From Bufo bufo (lineage: Eukaryota > Chordata > Amphibia > Anura > Bufonidae), in NCBI RefSeq assembly GCF_905171765.1, contig NC_053390.1, positions 308,392,984 through 308,456,983 of the forward strand: a DNA stretch of 64,000 nt, read 5' to 3'. The notes under the pieces are model-generated. The model saw only the letters and a list, made by a program, of their open reading frames with translations, had not been told where the DNA came from and did no database searches. The translations under genes were made by a program, and so were the position numbers. This document shows, in pieces, positions 9,701-18,204 of this stretch (its first letter is position 1; every line of letters begins with the position of its first letter).

Positions 9701-10061
9701 ATTAATATTCCCAAACGAACCATTCTTGTCTACACCTCAAAAAGATGCAATAGCAAGGTCCAGATGGTTACAGTTATTGCAGGAGAATTTAAGTACAATT
9801 CTTCCATATGCTGCATCTAAAATGCAACGCATGATACCACCTCACTCTTCTAAATTTGTAAAAGGTGCTTTTGTAATGATTAAGACCTTCAGGAAGAGTG
9901 GACCTTGGGAAAGCAATTGGGAAGGTCCCTTCGAAATAATTGACACTATGGGACAAGTAATGATTTTGGTTCAAAGAGCACCAAATGCGTCAAAGAATAC
10001 TCGCAGACAACAAAAACTGTGGGTACATGTTGATCAGTGTAAATTGTATGTACCAAAATAA
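6762..10061 (+). CDS. pol: ERV polymerase: reverse transcriptase, RNase H, integrase
   Basis: The reading frame is long and unbroken, with the first Met at 6786 (1091 codons) and sequence continuous with the protease frame upstream. Domains: reverse transcriptase over about residues 80-300 with LDISNGFF and the catalytic YVDD near 231; RNase H from about 525 (FVDGSRYCSGG, followed by an acidic D-S-S-Y pattern); integrase with HHCC zinc region near 753-790 and catalytic D, D, E near 821, 880 and 917; then an SH3-like C-terminal part. Together these copy viral RNA into DNA and insert it into the chromosome in the nucleus. YVDD rather than Gypsy YLDD separates it from the neighbouring Gypsy elements. 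There is no internal stop, unusual for an old copy. Confidence 0.9.
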   Translation, partial: GWVIDLGNMVIWKDVDGSKPVVIDPTEYSHVGTVCLTEVVSSEHLWPETGDDEVLKEIVQCTPSLWAQFRNEVGTMKDVLVNVEGRDPPPQKQYKLPPESIGPMSKIIQELLDQGVIRKANSVTNNPLWCTVKPDGSYRMLLDRRLLNKYTPNVAPIVADTHDMMARLNAKAKFFSVLDISNGFFSIPLAKSCQCKFAFTFMDEQYVFCRLPQGAHLSPSMFHQAVAKILSKFSRPDCLLQYVDDILIATEDRELHLSLLAELFSLLHEAGLKLNTKKVKLLQTEVRYLGVLISPGKRQPLQERIEAIASLPIPTSHKALRHFLGLVNFSREFVEGFAEKAKPLYDLLKNKDDDSFGPWEEEQQKAFELLKRDMQNSPALSTAMTQSPFALQVHTSDTAVSAVLLQLQGGEWRILGYFSKLLTPVEKGFEICAKHLVGVYFAVKATEHIVGFNKIILQTPHSTLKLLLEKNLPGVSNQRFAHWLLSLSSKQIEIDHKAKYVLPQLMQYEGKTHECSETFYESYPSLFRRDAENSDEPVFVDGSRYCSGGKYYTGYAIWYPERGYAVQHRLPGHYSAQRAELEAVKTVLTMDEKENKNPLVIYSDSSYVVRSLTDYLPVWERRGFVDSSNKVLVHSDTLKDIFKIASKNLNSYAIVKVPAHKKGEHELVIGNNTVDTLAKEAAMTGELKEEIESLKALPVRKTDTHFPSFAEEQVKDSSLAASQVDPKPPFVCENGVLCHDCQGELRPVVPKHLQMEFTKYNHESLGHLGQEKLLGVLKEKFYWDKMEKTVQDVVQSCLICARVNPRPKGQKPPLLRIAPADGPWSTLQIDYIGPLPSGKHGLRYALVVVDVFSKRVEILPVRKDDALSTARALVNHVFCTWGIPRMITSDRGSHFTGKIMQTVCAILGVQQQFHVSYHPQSASIVERMNRTIKTRIAKMLLDKGNTWVDAVPFVLMSIRGTVSSTTQYTPFELMTGRTMPLIFPNEPFLSTPQKDAIARSRWLQLLQENLSTILPYAASKMQRMIPPHSSKFVKGAFVMIKTFRKSGPWESNWEGPFEIIDTMGQVMILVQRAPNASKNTRRQQKLWVHVDQCKLYVPK

Positions 10062-10085
10062 TGATACTGCTTTTCTTCACAGGGA

Positions 10086-12104
10086 ATGAAACTCTTCACG
10101 TTATACACAATCCACAACAAACAAGGATGTCTTCAGAAAAGCTGTTTCATGATGGGAATGTCATTGTTGATGATGATATTTACAACTGCTACGTTCGCAG
10201 AATTCCTTGATGATAAAAAGAGTAATCATGACAAAGAGACTTCAATCCTTGCACGAAGAAGAAGAGGATTTCGTCTTGAGGATTTTCTGGAAGAACAAAT
10301 TCAGGACAATTCCAGAGACATTTCCGGAAGTCTTTGTATGGGTTTTGGTGCTAGCTGTTGTATTGAAATACACTTCAGACATGATACACACATTAAATTA
10401 CATGCAACAGCAGGACCCAAACCAAAGTTCACACAATTACAAGGAACATTCATACATAACAATAGAACTGGTTCATGGGAATGTACATCAATAGATGTAT
10501 TATACTGGAGTATTGTGATAAAAGGAAATGAGTCAGCTACATGGTCCGGAGATCTCACAAATGATAAGATAGCATTAGGAAAAGTGGGAAAATCTCGAGA
10601 GGAAATTTGGTTTCAAACCCAGAACTATGTAAAAATAATGGATCCATCAATTCTTCCCATAACAGGAAAGGTTGATGAAGATTGGGTGAAAAATTGGAGA
10701 TTCCAAATAATTAGGGAACCTGTTGTAGTTAACATAACCATTAACTTCATAGGAAAAAATGTTATTAATCCCGAACTTCAAGTTTCTCCAACATTGGTAA
10801 ATATTCAGTAAGAAACTAATCCATTATATTTAAAATGCAGCACAAGATTAGAGATTCCATCCGAATCTGTGATAACATGGACTAAAGGAGAGGTATTTTT
10901 AGGTAGTTTATCAAATGGTCCAACTAATGTAATTCATAGAGGTCAATTTGGAAATGTGAAATGGTTTGATAAAAGTTTATATTTTATCAAGATCATCCAT
11001 CTCCTAAAGATTCAGGAATTTATCAGTGTTGCATATTAACTATAAACAATGGAATATAATTATAGTATGAGACACATAGATTTATGGGTAAATAAGTGGT
11101 TAGGATGTAATAAGAACACATGTATAGCTACCTCATTGATTCCAGTAGCTGGAAGAGAACAAATAGTAGTTCCAGTAACTGTTTTAGGAGTTCCCGTGAG
11201 TGAAACACAGTTGATTTTTTATCAATTGCAATATACGGAATTTGCATATGATGGTACTCATATAGAACAATTAGATCTTTCTTCATTTTCACACTTTGTT
11301 TCTAAAATAATCTGTTTACCGGAACAAGATAAGGAGATTTATCATTCTTGTTTCCATAATCAAACTTCTTGCCATGCACGAATTGAGAATGTATACTCAA
11401 TTCATGATTTGGTAACTCAAGTTGGTCCAAACAAAGTTTGTGTACAAGTGATGTCTGAGAAAGAAAAGGTTGTAGCATTCTTTTCTTCTTGTGTACATCA
11501 CGAGAAGTTAACCAAGGGTTTATATTGTTTGGAAGGAGACTGGAGAGCAATCTCTATGAATTTAGGAAGACTCAATATTTCTTCCATAAATACAACCCAA
11601 TTGAAAATCCTTCCAATGAAATTTAATCTCACTCAAATTGACAAATTTCCGTGGGATGAGTGGACAAAAGAAATTAAAAAAGATAAAGGTCTTTTAAAAA
11701 TATTAAGTGAACAAATAAAAGAAGCAGAAATTGCATTTAATCATAAACAAGGACAATTATCAGAAATAGAACATGAATGGAATATCATGTCTGGAACGTC
11801 TTGGTGGGAAAAATTGAAGAAATCTGTAAATATGTGGTCAAAATCTTCTACACAAACAGCAGTTGAGAATACGTTATCCCATCCTATTATTATTATATTT
11901 ATTATTATATTTTTGTGTATTATCTATCAAGTTTTTGTTATGTATAGGATTAGGAAAACATATAGTAATATAAAGAAGGAAATTAACAAAGGAGATAACA
12001 TTTTGAAAGAAATGTTAAAAAGAACTCAGTATACCAATTCTATATGGAATACTGAATTAAAAATTGATCAAACAACCAAGTGCTATAACATGGTCAATGA
12101 GTGA
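10086..12104 (+). pseudogene. env: ERV envelope gene, broken, with an Ig-like segment
   Basis: The first ORF (10086-10811, 241 codons) starts with Met and has a hydrophobic signal-like segment near residues 20-40 followed by a basic ARRRRG. A TAA at 10809-10811 ends it. The following 230 bases remain protein-like but change frame near 10980 and again near 11045. The final ORF (11049-12104, 351 codons) has many Cys and N-glycosylation sites, a long charged helical stretch, a hydrophobic anchor near 11876-11940 (about residues 277-297) and a cytoplasmic tail. This is the layout of a surface plus transmembrane glycoprotein that mediates entry. Between 10830 and 11040 the residues follow an immunoglobulin-domain pattern (see findings). 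I do not recognise a standard CX6CC or a clear fusion peptide, so the env lineage is uncertain. Confidence 0.7.
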
Positions 12105-12186
12105 ATGTGATACGAATGAGATACGAATGATGAGTAATTGCGTTAGATTAGGAGGTTATGATTGAAGATTTATATTTCAAATCATA

Positions 12187-12198
12187 ATCAGGGGGAAA
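12187..12198 (+). other. ERV polypurine tract
   Basis: ATCAGGGGGAAA immediately precedes the TG that opens the 3' LTR. A G/A run at this position is the primer for plus-strand synthesis in retroviruses. Nothing recognisable lies between the env stop (12104) and this tract. Confidence 0.75.
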
Positions 12199-12794
12199 TG
12201 TAAAATAATAAACTAACACTTTTTAGCAGGCTAGGGTTATTTGGAGGACCATGCAAGGGCAGCACTTGTGTTGAATGTCAATTTTTGACAGGTTGAGACG
12301 ACAATAGCATTTGGTAAGGTTAGGAATTCTCCTACTTCAGCATATTATTATTAGCTTGACATATAAGGAGCAATTAGGAAACCATGATGTAAGGGATTCT
12401 ACTAGCTAACCATATATGTCTGTTACAATGCTAAATTTAGGATACAATACACCTCAATGGAGAGTCAGACTATAAAGAAGGCTTCATCTTTTGACTAGGG
12501 CAGAGCATTCTTGGACGGACACCTGTTGCTCTCAACACACACAGACTCACACATACATGTTACTTTGGGGAAATAAGCTTTTTCACTTTTTTTAATTGTT
12601 TAATTGCTTGCTTGTTAACTTTCAAGACTTATTTGCTGTGCTATATTTTTCTCTTTCTAAACTTTGTAACTTTCTTTTTATGAGAATTAAATCCTTCTAA
12701 TTTTTATCTTTCATCACGAACTTTGCGCATTTTGTTGGGCTCCTTCTAAAGCATTTCTTGAAAAATAGAGAAATTCTGGACGTTATTCTACACA
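12199..12794 (+). repeat. ERV 3' LTR
   Basis: The LTR is 596 bp, from TGTAAAATAA to CTACACA, with TGT/ACA inverted termini. A TATA box (TATAAAGAAG) lies at 12471 and an ATTAAA polyadenylation signal at 12686-12691, so U3, R and U5 can be placed roughly. The right boundary falls where a hAT transposase reading frame on the minus strand begins to make sense. The second LTR is off-window, so the target duplication cannot be checked. Confidence 0.8.
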
Positions 12795-13690
12795 GTGATA
12801 CCCAGCTGAGCAACAGACCTCCCTCTCCTCACCCTGTCATGGCACAGCTGACAGATGGCAATTGTCATATCGTCTGCTGCCAGTGTGAAGTAAGCCCAAA
12901 CAGGTGACTTACGCACCAACCTCCTGTCAGATGGGGTGGTCCTGGCTTGTGCCTGTTCGGGCTCAGTGAGCACAGGTGGAGGCGGCACCTGCTGCTGCCG
13001 CCTTCTGCTGCCATTACCAGTGGAGCCCCTGCCACTGGTGACCTGGTGCACCGTTTGCCTCGGGTGCCTACCTTCCTCATCAGTGCTGCTGTCACCTGAG
13101 AAGGGAGGTGGCACCCATTCTAAGTCACCCTCCTCTTCATCGCCTGTAATGTCAGACCCAAGGTCAACCAGTGGTTGACTGAGAGGAACAGCAGACGTGA
13201 AGCCCTTGACCTGGCTCCGCTGGGTCTGACTATGTGCGGGGTCTGACTATGTGAAACCACCCGCACCAGTTGAAAGGGATGTCACTGGGGTACTGACGGG
13301 CGGTACCCCCTCCTCCTCCTCCATCACTTCCAAAAGGTCCTGAGCGTCCGGACCAAACTCTAGCTCACTCTCCTGCATTACCACCCCCAAGATGTCCCTC
13401 TCACTGTCGCTGTCAAACAGCATCAGGGTCGATTCCTGGGGGCTGGTCCTGCAGGAGACAGAGAGCTGCTGCTGCTCAGAGACTCCGTGCCACTAGCTTG
13501 TGTCACGAATGACACCACTGCCTCGGCATCTTGAGATGAAATGGGGCGGCTGCCACGCCCAAAAAAATCACGGATGAGGCGGACTCCCCTGCCACCTGCT
13601 CCCGCCCGTCCGTGGGTAGAGGAGCGGTCTAGCACTGGAACCAACTCCCCTACCACGACCACGGCTGCCGGCACGCCCACGTGCACTCAT
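12795..13690 (-). pseudogene. hAT transposase, N-terminal part, cut by the ERV
   Basis: On the minus strand an ATG at 13690 opens an Arg/Gly-rich start; after a frame change near 13620 the sequence reads as a Ser-rich region containing RLIRDFFGRG. A further segment at 13114-12795 holds the start of a BED-type zinc finger (KSPVWAYFTL, then CQLCHD). This is the DNA-binding N-terminus of a hAT cut-and-paste transposase. It is broken by at least one frameshift. The zinc finger is interrupted at 12795 by the ERV LTR, and the catalytic part must lie left of the missing ERV 5' LTR. I could not locate the terminal inverted repeat to the right. Confidence 0.7.
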
Positions 13691-13929
13691 GGTGTGTTTT
13701 TATATACAAAAAAAATATAAGGAAAATAATGAGGGAATTTGGGCAAACTTTATTGGGTTGGAGACAATGGGGCAAAAAAGGTAAAATAAAATATACACGA
13801 AACCCTAAAACACAGAAAAATACTGTGGCATTCTGCCAATCCGCACTGACGCTCGCGCTCCCGCTCCCCCTCTTGTTGCTCCGGCACAGGTTGGGATTTC
13901 ATAGGTATAGTTGTTCCCGTCATCGTTTG
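13691..13929. other. Transition from hAT 5' region to DIRS-like element
   Basis: These 240 bases follow the presumed hAT transposase start and precede recognisable DIRS-like coding sequence. They are A-rich at the left and Pro/Leu-codon-rich at the right. I see no terminal repeat marking the boundary between the two elements. Confidence 0.3.
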
Positions 13930-14975
13930 AGAATTGCAGATTGGTCCTCACGTTGGCGGTCGCCTTCTTCATCTGAAGTCAGTTCCTGCAGCGCTAGTTC
14001 TGGCAGGTATCATTCATATCAGAGGTGGGAGCCCACACAATCAGCCAGATGGTCGTCCTGCAGTGCCATTTGGGCCAGCGTGGTCCAGGTTCCAGATCCT
14101 CTGGTCGGTTCAGTGGAGACTCCATCTACTTCATCTGGTGGTGATTTCAATTTCACAGGGCCATGGGTCAACAGTTAGTCCCAGCCCTTAAGGCTTTGTG
14201 GTCTCAGTTAGATCTGGGGGTACGCTTGCACCCCCTACAGCCATTACCCAGGGTAATACTGCCTAGGGCCAGCGATCACAAAGAATCTCTATTTTGCATT
14301 CTCTGCCCCCTGGGCACGCATTTAGACGACAAGACTAAAACAAAGATTTGGAACTACCAGTACGAAGATATATGGTCTTTGATTACCGTTGATTACGATA
14401 CGGTCGACAAAGAACGCAGGCCCAACACTGACAGATTCACTGACTGCAGGCGCAAGGTAGCTCACACCATGGGTAACTGGCTCCAAGCTCCCTGCCTTCT
14501 CAGTTATAGGGGCAGCGCCATCCCGAACACTGCTAGGAGTTATTTGATTACATGGATTTTATATGCAGCACATGGGGGAGTCTTCTTCGTGGCTTTATGA
14601 TGAAGAATTTCGTAGACGATTGGCGCTTAACGCAGACATTGGTTGGGGTGTTAAAGCCGCGGATCTTTGGCTTTGTCTAAAGAAACCACCCCTTTCCAGT
14701 TCGCAGAGCGGGAGCTTGCTGGCTCTATAATGGGGGCCACTGTATATTCTTCGCATTATGTAAGAACAAGCACAAGTGCTCCGCAAGTGGAGGACCTCAT
14801 GCCACAATCCTCTGTTCCCGAGCCCCCATGGCAGCCCCTAGATGCCCACTAGTAGGAAAGACTCTGGGAAGCGTAACTGCAATGTCCCTGTGGCTCGACT
14901 TGTACCCCAATAAGGTCGCCTCTGCCCAACTCTCCTGCGGTTTTTCTTTCGATTTTTTTCTTTTGAGCTTGTGAC
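13930..14975 (+). pseudogene. DIRS/Ngaro-like retrotransposon ORF1 (gag-like) fragment
   Basis: An open segment at 14163-14600 begins MGQQLVPALKALW and contains HTMGNWLQA; the upstream 13930-14160 is Ser-rich. After a frame change near 14575 the sequence resumes with SWLYDEEFRRRLAL and LWLCLKK. A Cys/His cluster follows near 14725-14820 (spacing Cys, Cys, Cys-His-Lys-Cys, His, Cys), then WLDLYPNKVASAQLSCGF near 14890-14950. I associate the YD..FR motif, the CCCH-like cluster and the YPN...GF block with ORF1 and the ORF1/reverse-transcriptase junction of tyrosine-recombinase retrotransposons. The assignment rests on motif memory and needs a profile search. Several stops and frame changes make it dead. 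The rest of the element is missing. Confidence 0.45.
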
Positions 14976-15029
14976 GGACTATGCACCAGTGGGTCTTCCG
15001 TGCCCTCCACGACTATGGGAGGTACCGAT

Positions 15030-16130
15030 GAATGACTGATGCCCCTTGTGCTAGCTTTATGGCAGAGTGGCCAGAAAGAACTCCCTTCTCATTAAAAGAC
15101 ACAAGAAAGCCCGTCTGCAGTTTGCATAAAAGCAACTGACCTAAAGGAGTCTCAGACTGTGAGAAACAAGATTCTCTGATATGATAAAAAACAAGGTTAA
15201 AGTTTTTGGCCTGAGTTCTTAGCATCATGTCTGGAGAAACCAGGCACTGCTCTTCACCTGCCCAATACCATCCCTATAGTGAACCATGGTGGTGGCAACA
15301 TGCTGTGGGTTTTTTCTTTTTACAGTGGCTGGGACAGGTAGATTGGTGAGAGTTAGGCTACTTTCACACTAGAGTTTTTTGGGGATCCGCCATGGATCTG
15401 CAAAAACGCATCCATTACAATAATAAAACCGCATGCATCTGTCATGAACGGATCCGGTTGTATTATGTCTTATATAGCCATGACGGATCAGTCTTGAACA
15501 CCATTGAAACTCAATGAGGGATGGATCCGTTTTCTATTGTGTCAGATCCGTCTTGCTCCACACCACATCGCAGACAGAAAAACGCTGCTTGCAGCGTTAT
15601 TCTGTTCGCAATGGGAGCGCAATGAAATGGAACGGAATGCATTCTGGTGCACTCTGTTTCGTTCAGTTCAGTTTTGTCCCTATTGACAATGAATGGGGAC
15701 AAAAATGAAGCATTTTCCTCCGCTATCGAGATCCTATTGAAAATGCTGGTGTGAAAGTAGCCTAAAATGAGAGCTAAATGGAGCAAAATACTAAAATGTT
15801 CTTAATGAAAACCTGAGCCATAGTGCTCTGGACCTACAGAGAAAAATTGCAGATAATCCTCAAATTCAGGTGTGCGAACCTTGTGGCATCATACCCAGAC
15901 TGGAGGCTGTAATTTCTGCAGAAGTACTCTAAGTACTGAGAAAAGGGTCTGAATACTTACAGTATGTCAATGCAATATTTTATTTTTTCCTTTTCAATAA
16001 ATTAGTAAAGATTTCTAACATTCTGTTTTCAGTTTGTCATTATGGGGTATTGGAGTGCAGAATAATTGAGAAAATTAAAAATTTTAGCACAAGGTAGCAA
16101 CATATCAAAATGGGAAAAAAAGTTATAGGC
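15030..16130 (+). mobile_element. Tc1-like transposon remnant
   Basis: The stretch 15052-15350 reads like the central part of a Tc1 transposase gene (GCAGAGTGGCCAGAAAGAA, then GTGAGAAACAAGATTCTCTG and ATGGTGGTGGCAACATGCTG). The 3' end resumes at about 15775-16130 with GTGCTCTGGACCTACAGA and a terminal A/T-rich end containing GTCTGAATACTTACAG. Between them lies a Harbinger-type MITE (15356-15762). The middle of the transposase is deleted, including the second catalytic region, so the copy is inactive. Tc1 elements cut and paste into TA. Family assignment rests on characteristic wording of this abundant vertebrate family. Confidence 0.7.
15356..15762. mobile_element. PIF/Harbinger-type MITE in the Tc1 remnant
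   Basis: The 407-bp element has inverted ends GGCTACTTTCACAC and GTGTGAAAGTAGCC, flanked by TTA on the left and TAA on the right. A 3-bp TWA duplication is the hallmark of PIF/Harbinger insertion. The same termini recur at 55988-56486. It has no coding capacity; short ORFs on both strands are shadows of the palindromic sequence. Confidence 0.8.
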
Positions 16131-16139
16131 TGTGAAAAC

Positions 16140-16780
16140 GGAAAAGGAAAAGTCGTAAAATGATGGAAATCACCGGATTGAGAGATATCTGAATCATATG
16201 CAAATGATAAAAAAGTTAAGCAAAATATTAAAAACATCTTGATTTATTCTGTATTGCGTATAAGCGCCACAAGCAGAAATACATGTGCTTGCATGCCTTG
16301 GCATACAGTCAATGAGGTTATTAATGGTTGTCTGAGGAATTTTCTGCCACAATAAATTCACCTTGGCAAGCAAATCAGCAAGATCCGCTGTCGGCAACTC
16401 CTTTTGCGATTTCTGACCTACGGTGTTCCCAATGTGCTTGATGGGAGACAAGTCTGGAGACACTGCGGGCCATGGTAGCAGATTTAAGGCACACGTCCTC
16501 TTCAAAGTAGCACGAGCAACACGTGGCCTGGCCTTGTTCTGTTGAAAAACAGCTCCTGGTACACTTTCGAAAAAATTACTAGTTCCACAACCAAATCAAT
16601 GTAACACCAAGCTGTTAGTGTACTAGAAATGAAAACTAGAGGAGTCCAGCTACTGAAAATTATGACACCCCACACCATAATCTAGAAGTAGGACTATTGT
16701 GATGTTCCCTTGTTAAGGCCTCTTCATGACGTTGCCCTCACTCATGAATTTTGTGTAGATGACAGTTGCTTTACCAGGTG
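16140..16780 (-). pseudogene. Second Tc1/mariner transposase remnant
   Basis: On the minus strand, 16505-16194 encodes a C-terminal transposase segment with WPAVSPDLSPIKHI, the block just before the last catalytic acid in Tc1/mariner enzymes. Upstream (16560-16505) a degenerate QQNKARPRVA matches the region that normally carries the second catalytic aspartate (DNARPH in intact members), which is lost here. Several upstream stops are present. The segment 16560-16780 is weakly similar transposon sequence. It belongs to a different Tc1 family from the others in this window. Confidence 0.6.
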
Positions 16781-16789
16781 TGCTAAAGA

Positions 16790-17025
16790 GTATACTACAA
16801 CCAGATGATGGAATTTTTCTAAATAAAATGTACTGGTATATAGAGCATTGTACAGGAATACTAAATACCAATAAAGGTTTTAGTTAGAGAAATTATTTAC
16901 TACAATATCAGTACATTGGTAAAGTGTTGGCTTTCCATATGAAAAATTTGTGGGTTTGAATCCTAGGATAACACCAGAATTTACTTTATTTAGGAATCAC
17001 CAAAATATAATGGAGCAAAATAAAT
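16790..17025 (+). repeat. tRNA-derived SINE-like segment
   Basis: A possible RNA polymerase III promoter is present: a B-box-like GTGGGTTTGAATCC at 16959-16972, about 35 bases after an A-box-like TTGGTAAAGTGTTGGC near 16916. A similar arrangement (ATTGGTAAGGCTTCTG, then GTTGTGAGCTTGAAAC) is found at 43762-43810, with a shared TAGAGAAAT stretch upstream. This suggests two members of one SINE family. No tRNA cloverleaf can be drawn with confidence. Confidence 0.4.
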
Positions 17026-17073
17026 TACAACTCTTTGAATGAGAAGGTGTGTCCAAACTTTTGGTCTGTACTG
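17026..17073. repeat. Orphan Tc1 foldback terminus
   Basis: These bases match the right-hand terminus of the Tc1 foldback family (compare 18103-18149 and 43498-43544), including GTGTGTCCAAACTTTTGGTC. The outer end faces right, toward a TA-rich stretch and the left end of the next copy at 17116. The body of this element is missing. Confidence 0.7.
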
Positions 17074-17115
17074 TATATATATATACAGTATATACACATA
17101 TATACTGTTTATATA

Positions 17116-18146
17116 CAGTACAGACCAAAAGTTTGGACACACCTTCTCATTCAAAGAGTTTTCTTTATTTTCATGACTATGAAAATTGTAGATTCACACT
17201 GAAGGCATCAAAACTATGAATTAACACATGTGGAATTATATACATAACAAACAAGTGTGAAACAACTGAAAATATGTCATATTCTAGGTTCTTCAAAGTA
17301 GCCACCTTTTGCTTTGATTACTGCTTTGCACACTCTTGGCATTCTCTTGATGAGCTTCAAGAGGTAGTCCCCTGAAATGGTCTTCCAACAGTCTTGAAGG
17401 AGTTCCCAGAGATGCTTAGCACTTGTTGGCCCTTTTGCCTTCACTCTGCAGTCCAGCTCACCCCAAACCATCTCGATTGGGTTCAGGTCCGGTGACTGTG
17501 GAGGCCAGGTCATCTGGCGCAGCACCCCATCACTCTCCATCATGGTCAAATAGCCCTTAATTTCAAAGTTTTCCCAATTTTTCGGCTGACTGCCTGACCT
17601 TCATTTCTTAAAGTAATGATGGCCACTCATTTTCTTTACTTAGGCCTCTTTCACACTTGCGTTGTTGGGATCCGGCATGCACTTCCGTTGCCGGAGGTGC
17701 CCGCCGGATCCGGAAAAACGCAAGTGTACTGAAAGCATTTGAAGACGGAACCGTCTTCCAAATGCTTTCAGTGTTACTATGGCACCCAGGACGCTATTAA
17801 AGTCCTGGTTGCCATAGTAGGAGCGGGGAGCGGGGGAGCGGTATATTTATAAGGCAAGAAATCCCACTTATTAAACCTGACAGGGCACACCTGTGAAGTG
17901 AAAACCATTTCAGGGGACTACCTCTTGAAGCTCATTAAGAGAATGCCAAGAGTGTGCAAAGCAGTAATCAAAGCAAAAGGTGGCTACTTTGAAGAACCTA
18001 GAATACGACATATTTTCTGTTGTTTCACACTTGTTTGTTATGTATATAATTCCACATGTGTTAATTCATAGTTTCGATGCCTTCATAGTCATTAAAATAA
18101 AGAAAACTTTTTGAATGAGAAGGTGTGTCCAAACTTTTGGTCTGTA

Positions 18147-18149
<3 letters not shown>
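17116..18149. mobile_element. Tc1 foldback element, copy 1, with half of a Harbinger MITE
   Basis: Both ends read CAGTACAGACCAAAAGTTTG outward-in and are flanked by TA. The inverted arms extend some 280-400 bp: the left arm (17116-17549) holds the C-terminal end of a Tc1 transposase on the minus strand (PPQSPDLNPIE, then RMPRVCKAVI), and the right arm (about 17870-18149) holds the same transposase end on the plus strand. It is therefore two 3' ends facing outward, a snapback derivative needing transposase from elsewhere. In the middle lies the left part of a Harbinger-type MITE (17643-17845). A second copy is at 40910-43544. Confidence 0.8.
17643..17845. mobile_element. Left part of Harbinger-type MITE inside Tc1 copy 1
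   Basis: It starts GGCCTCTTTCACACTTGCG after a TTA and is nearly identical to 42343-42545 in Tc1 copy 2. It then stops abruptly at GCGGTATA, where the sequence jumps to the Tc1 right arm. Compared with copy 2 about 680 bases are missing, so this copy has an internal deletion. Confidence 0.75.
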
Positions 18150-18184
<35 letters not shown>

Positions 18185-18204
18185 TCTCTGTGTGTGTGTG
18201 TATA
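18150..18204. repeat. TA/TG microsatellite
   Basis: An alternating (TA)n tract is followed by CACACACTCTCTGTGTGTGTGTG between two TA-inserting transposons. Such tracts are good Tc1 targets. Confidence 0.8.

Larger units (their letters stand above)
1..12794 (+). mobile_element. Endogenous retrovirus, class I-like, 5' end off-window
   Basis: Gag, protease, polymerase and envelope reading frames lie in retroviral order and are followed by a polypurine tract (12187-12198) and one LTR (12199-12794). Reverse transcriptase with YVDD, the RNase H to integrase order, and an env gene with a C-terminal membrane anchor point to a retrovirus of gamma/epsilon type rather than a Gypsy element; the class is inference from motif style. 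The left edge of the window is already inside gag, so the 5' LTR is not visible and LTR divergence cannot be used for dating. A complete Gypsy element (654-6241) interrupts gag. The right LTR abuts a hAT transposase gene read on the other strand, so that gene was the integration target. Confidence 0.9.

Noticed and set aside
13681..14178. 165-codon ORF read across the hAT to DIRS boundary
   Set aside because: It begins in the complement of the transposase start and joins unrelated sequence; only its right part is protein-like.
15504..15786. Overlapping ORFs on both strands
   Set aside because: They lie in the palindromic Harbinger-type MITE and are shadows of it.
16916..16972. A functional tRNA gene
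   Set aside because: Only loose A- and B-box-like motifs are present; no acceptor stem or anticodon arm can be paired.
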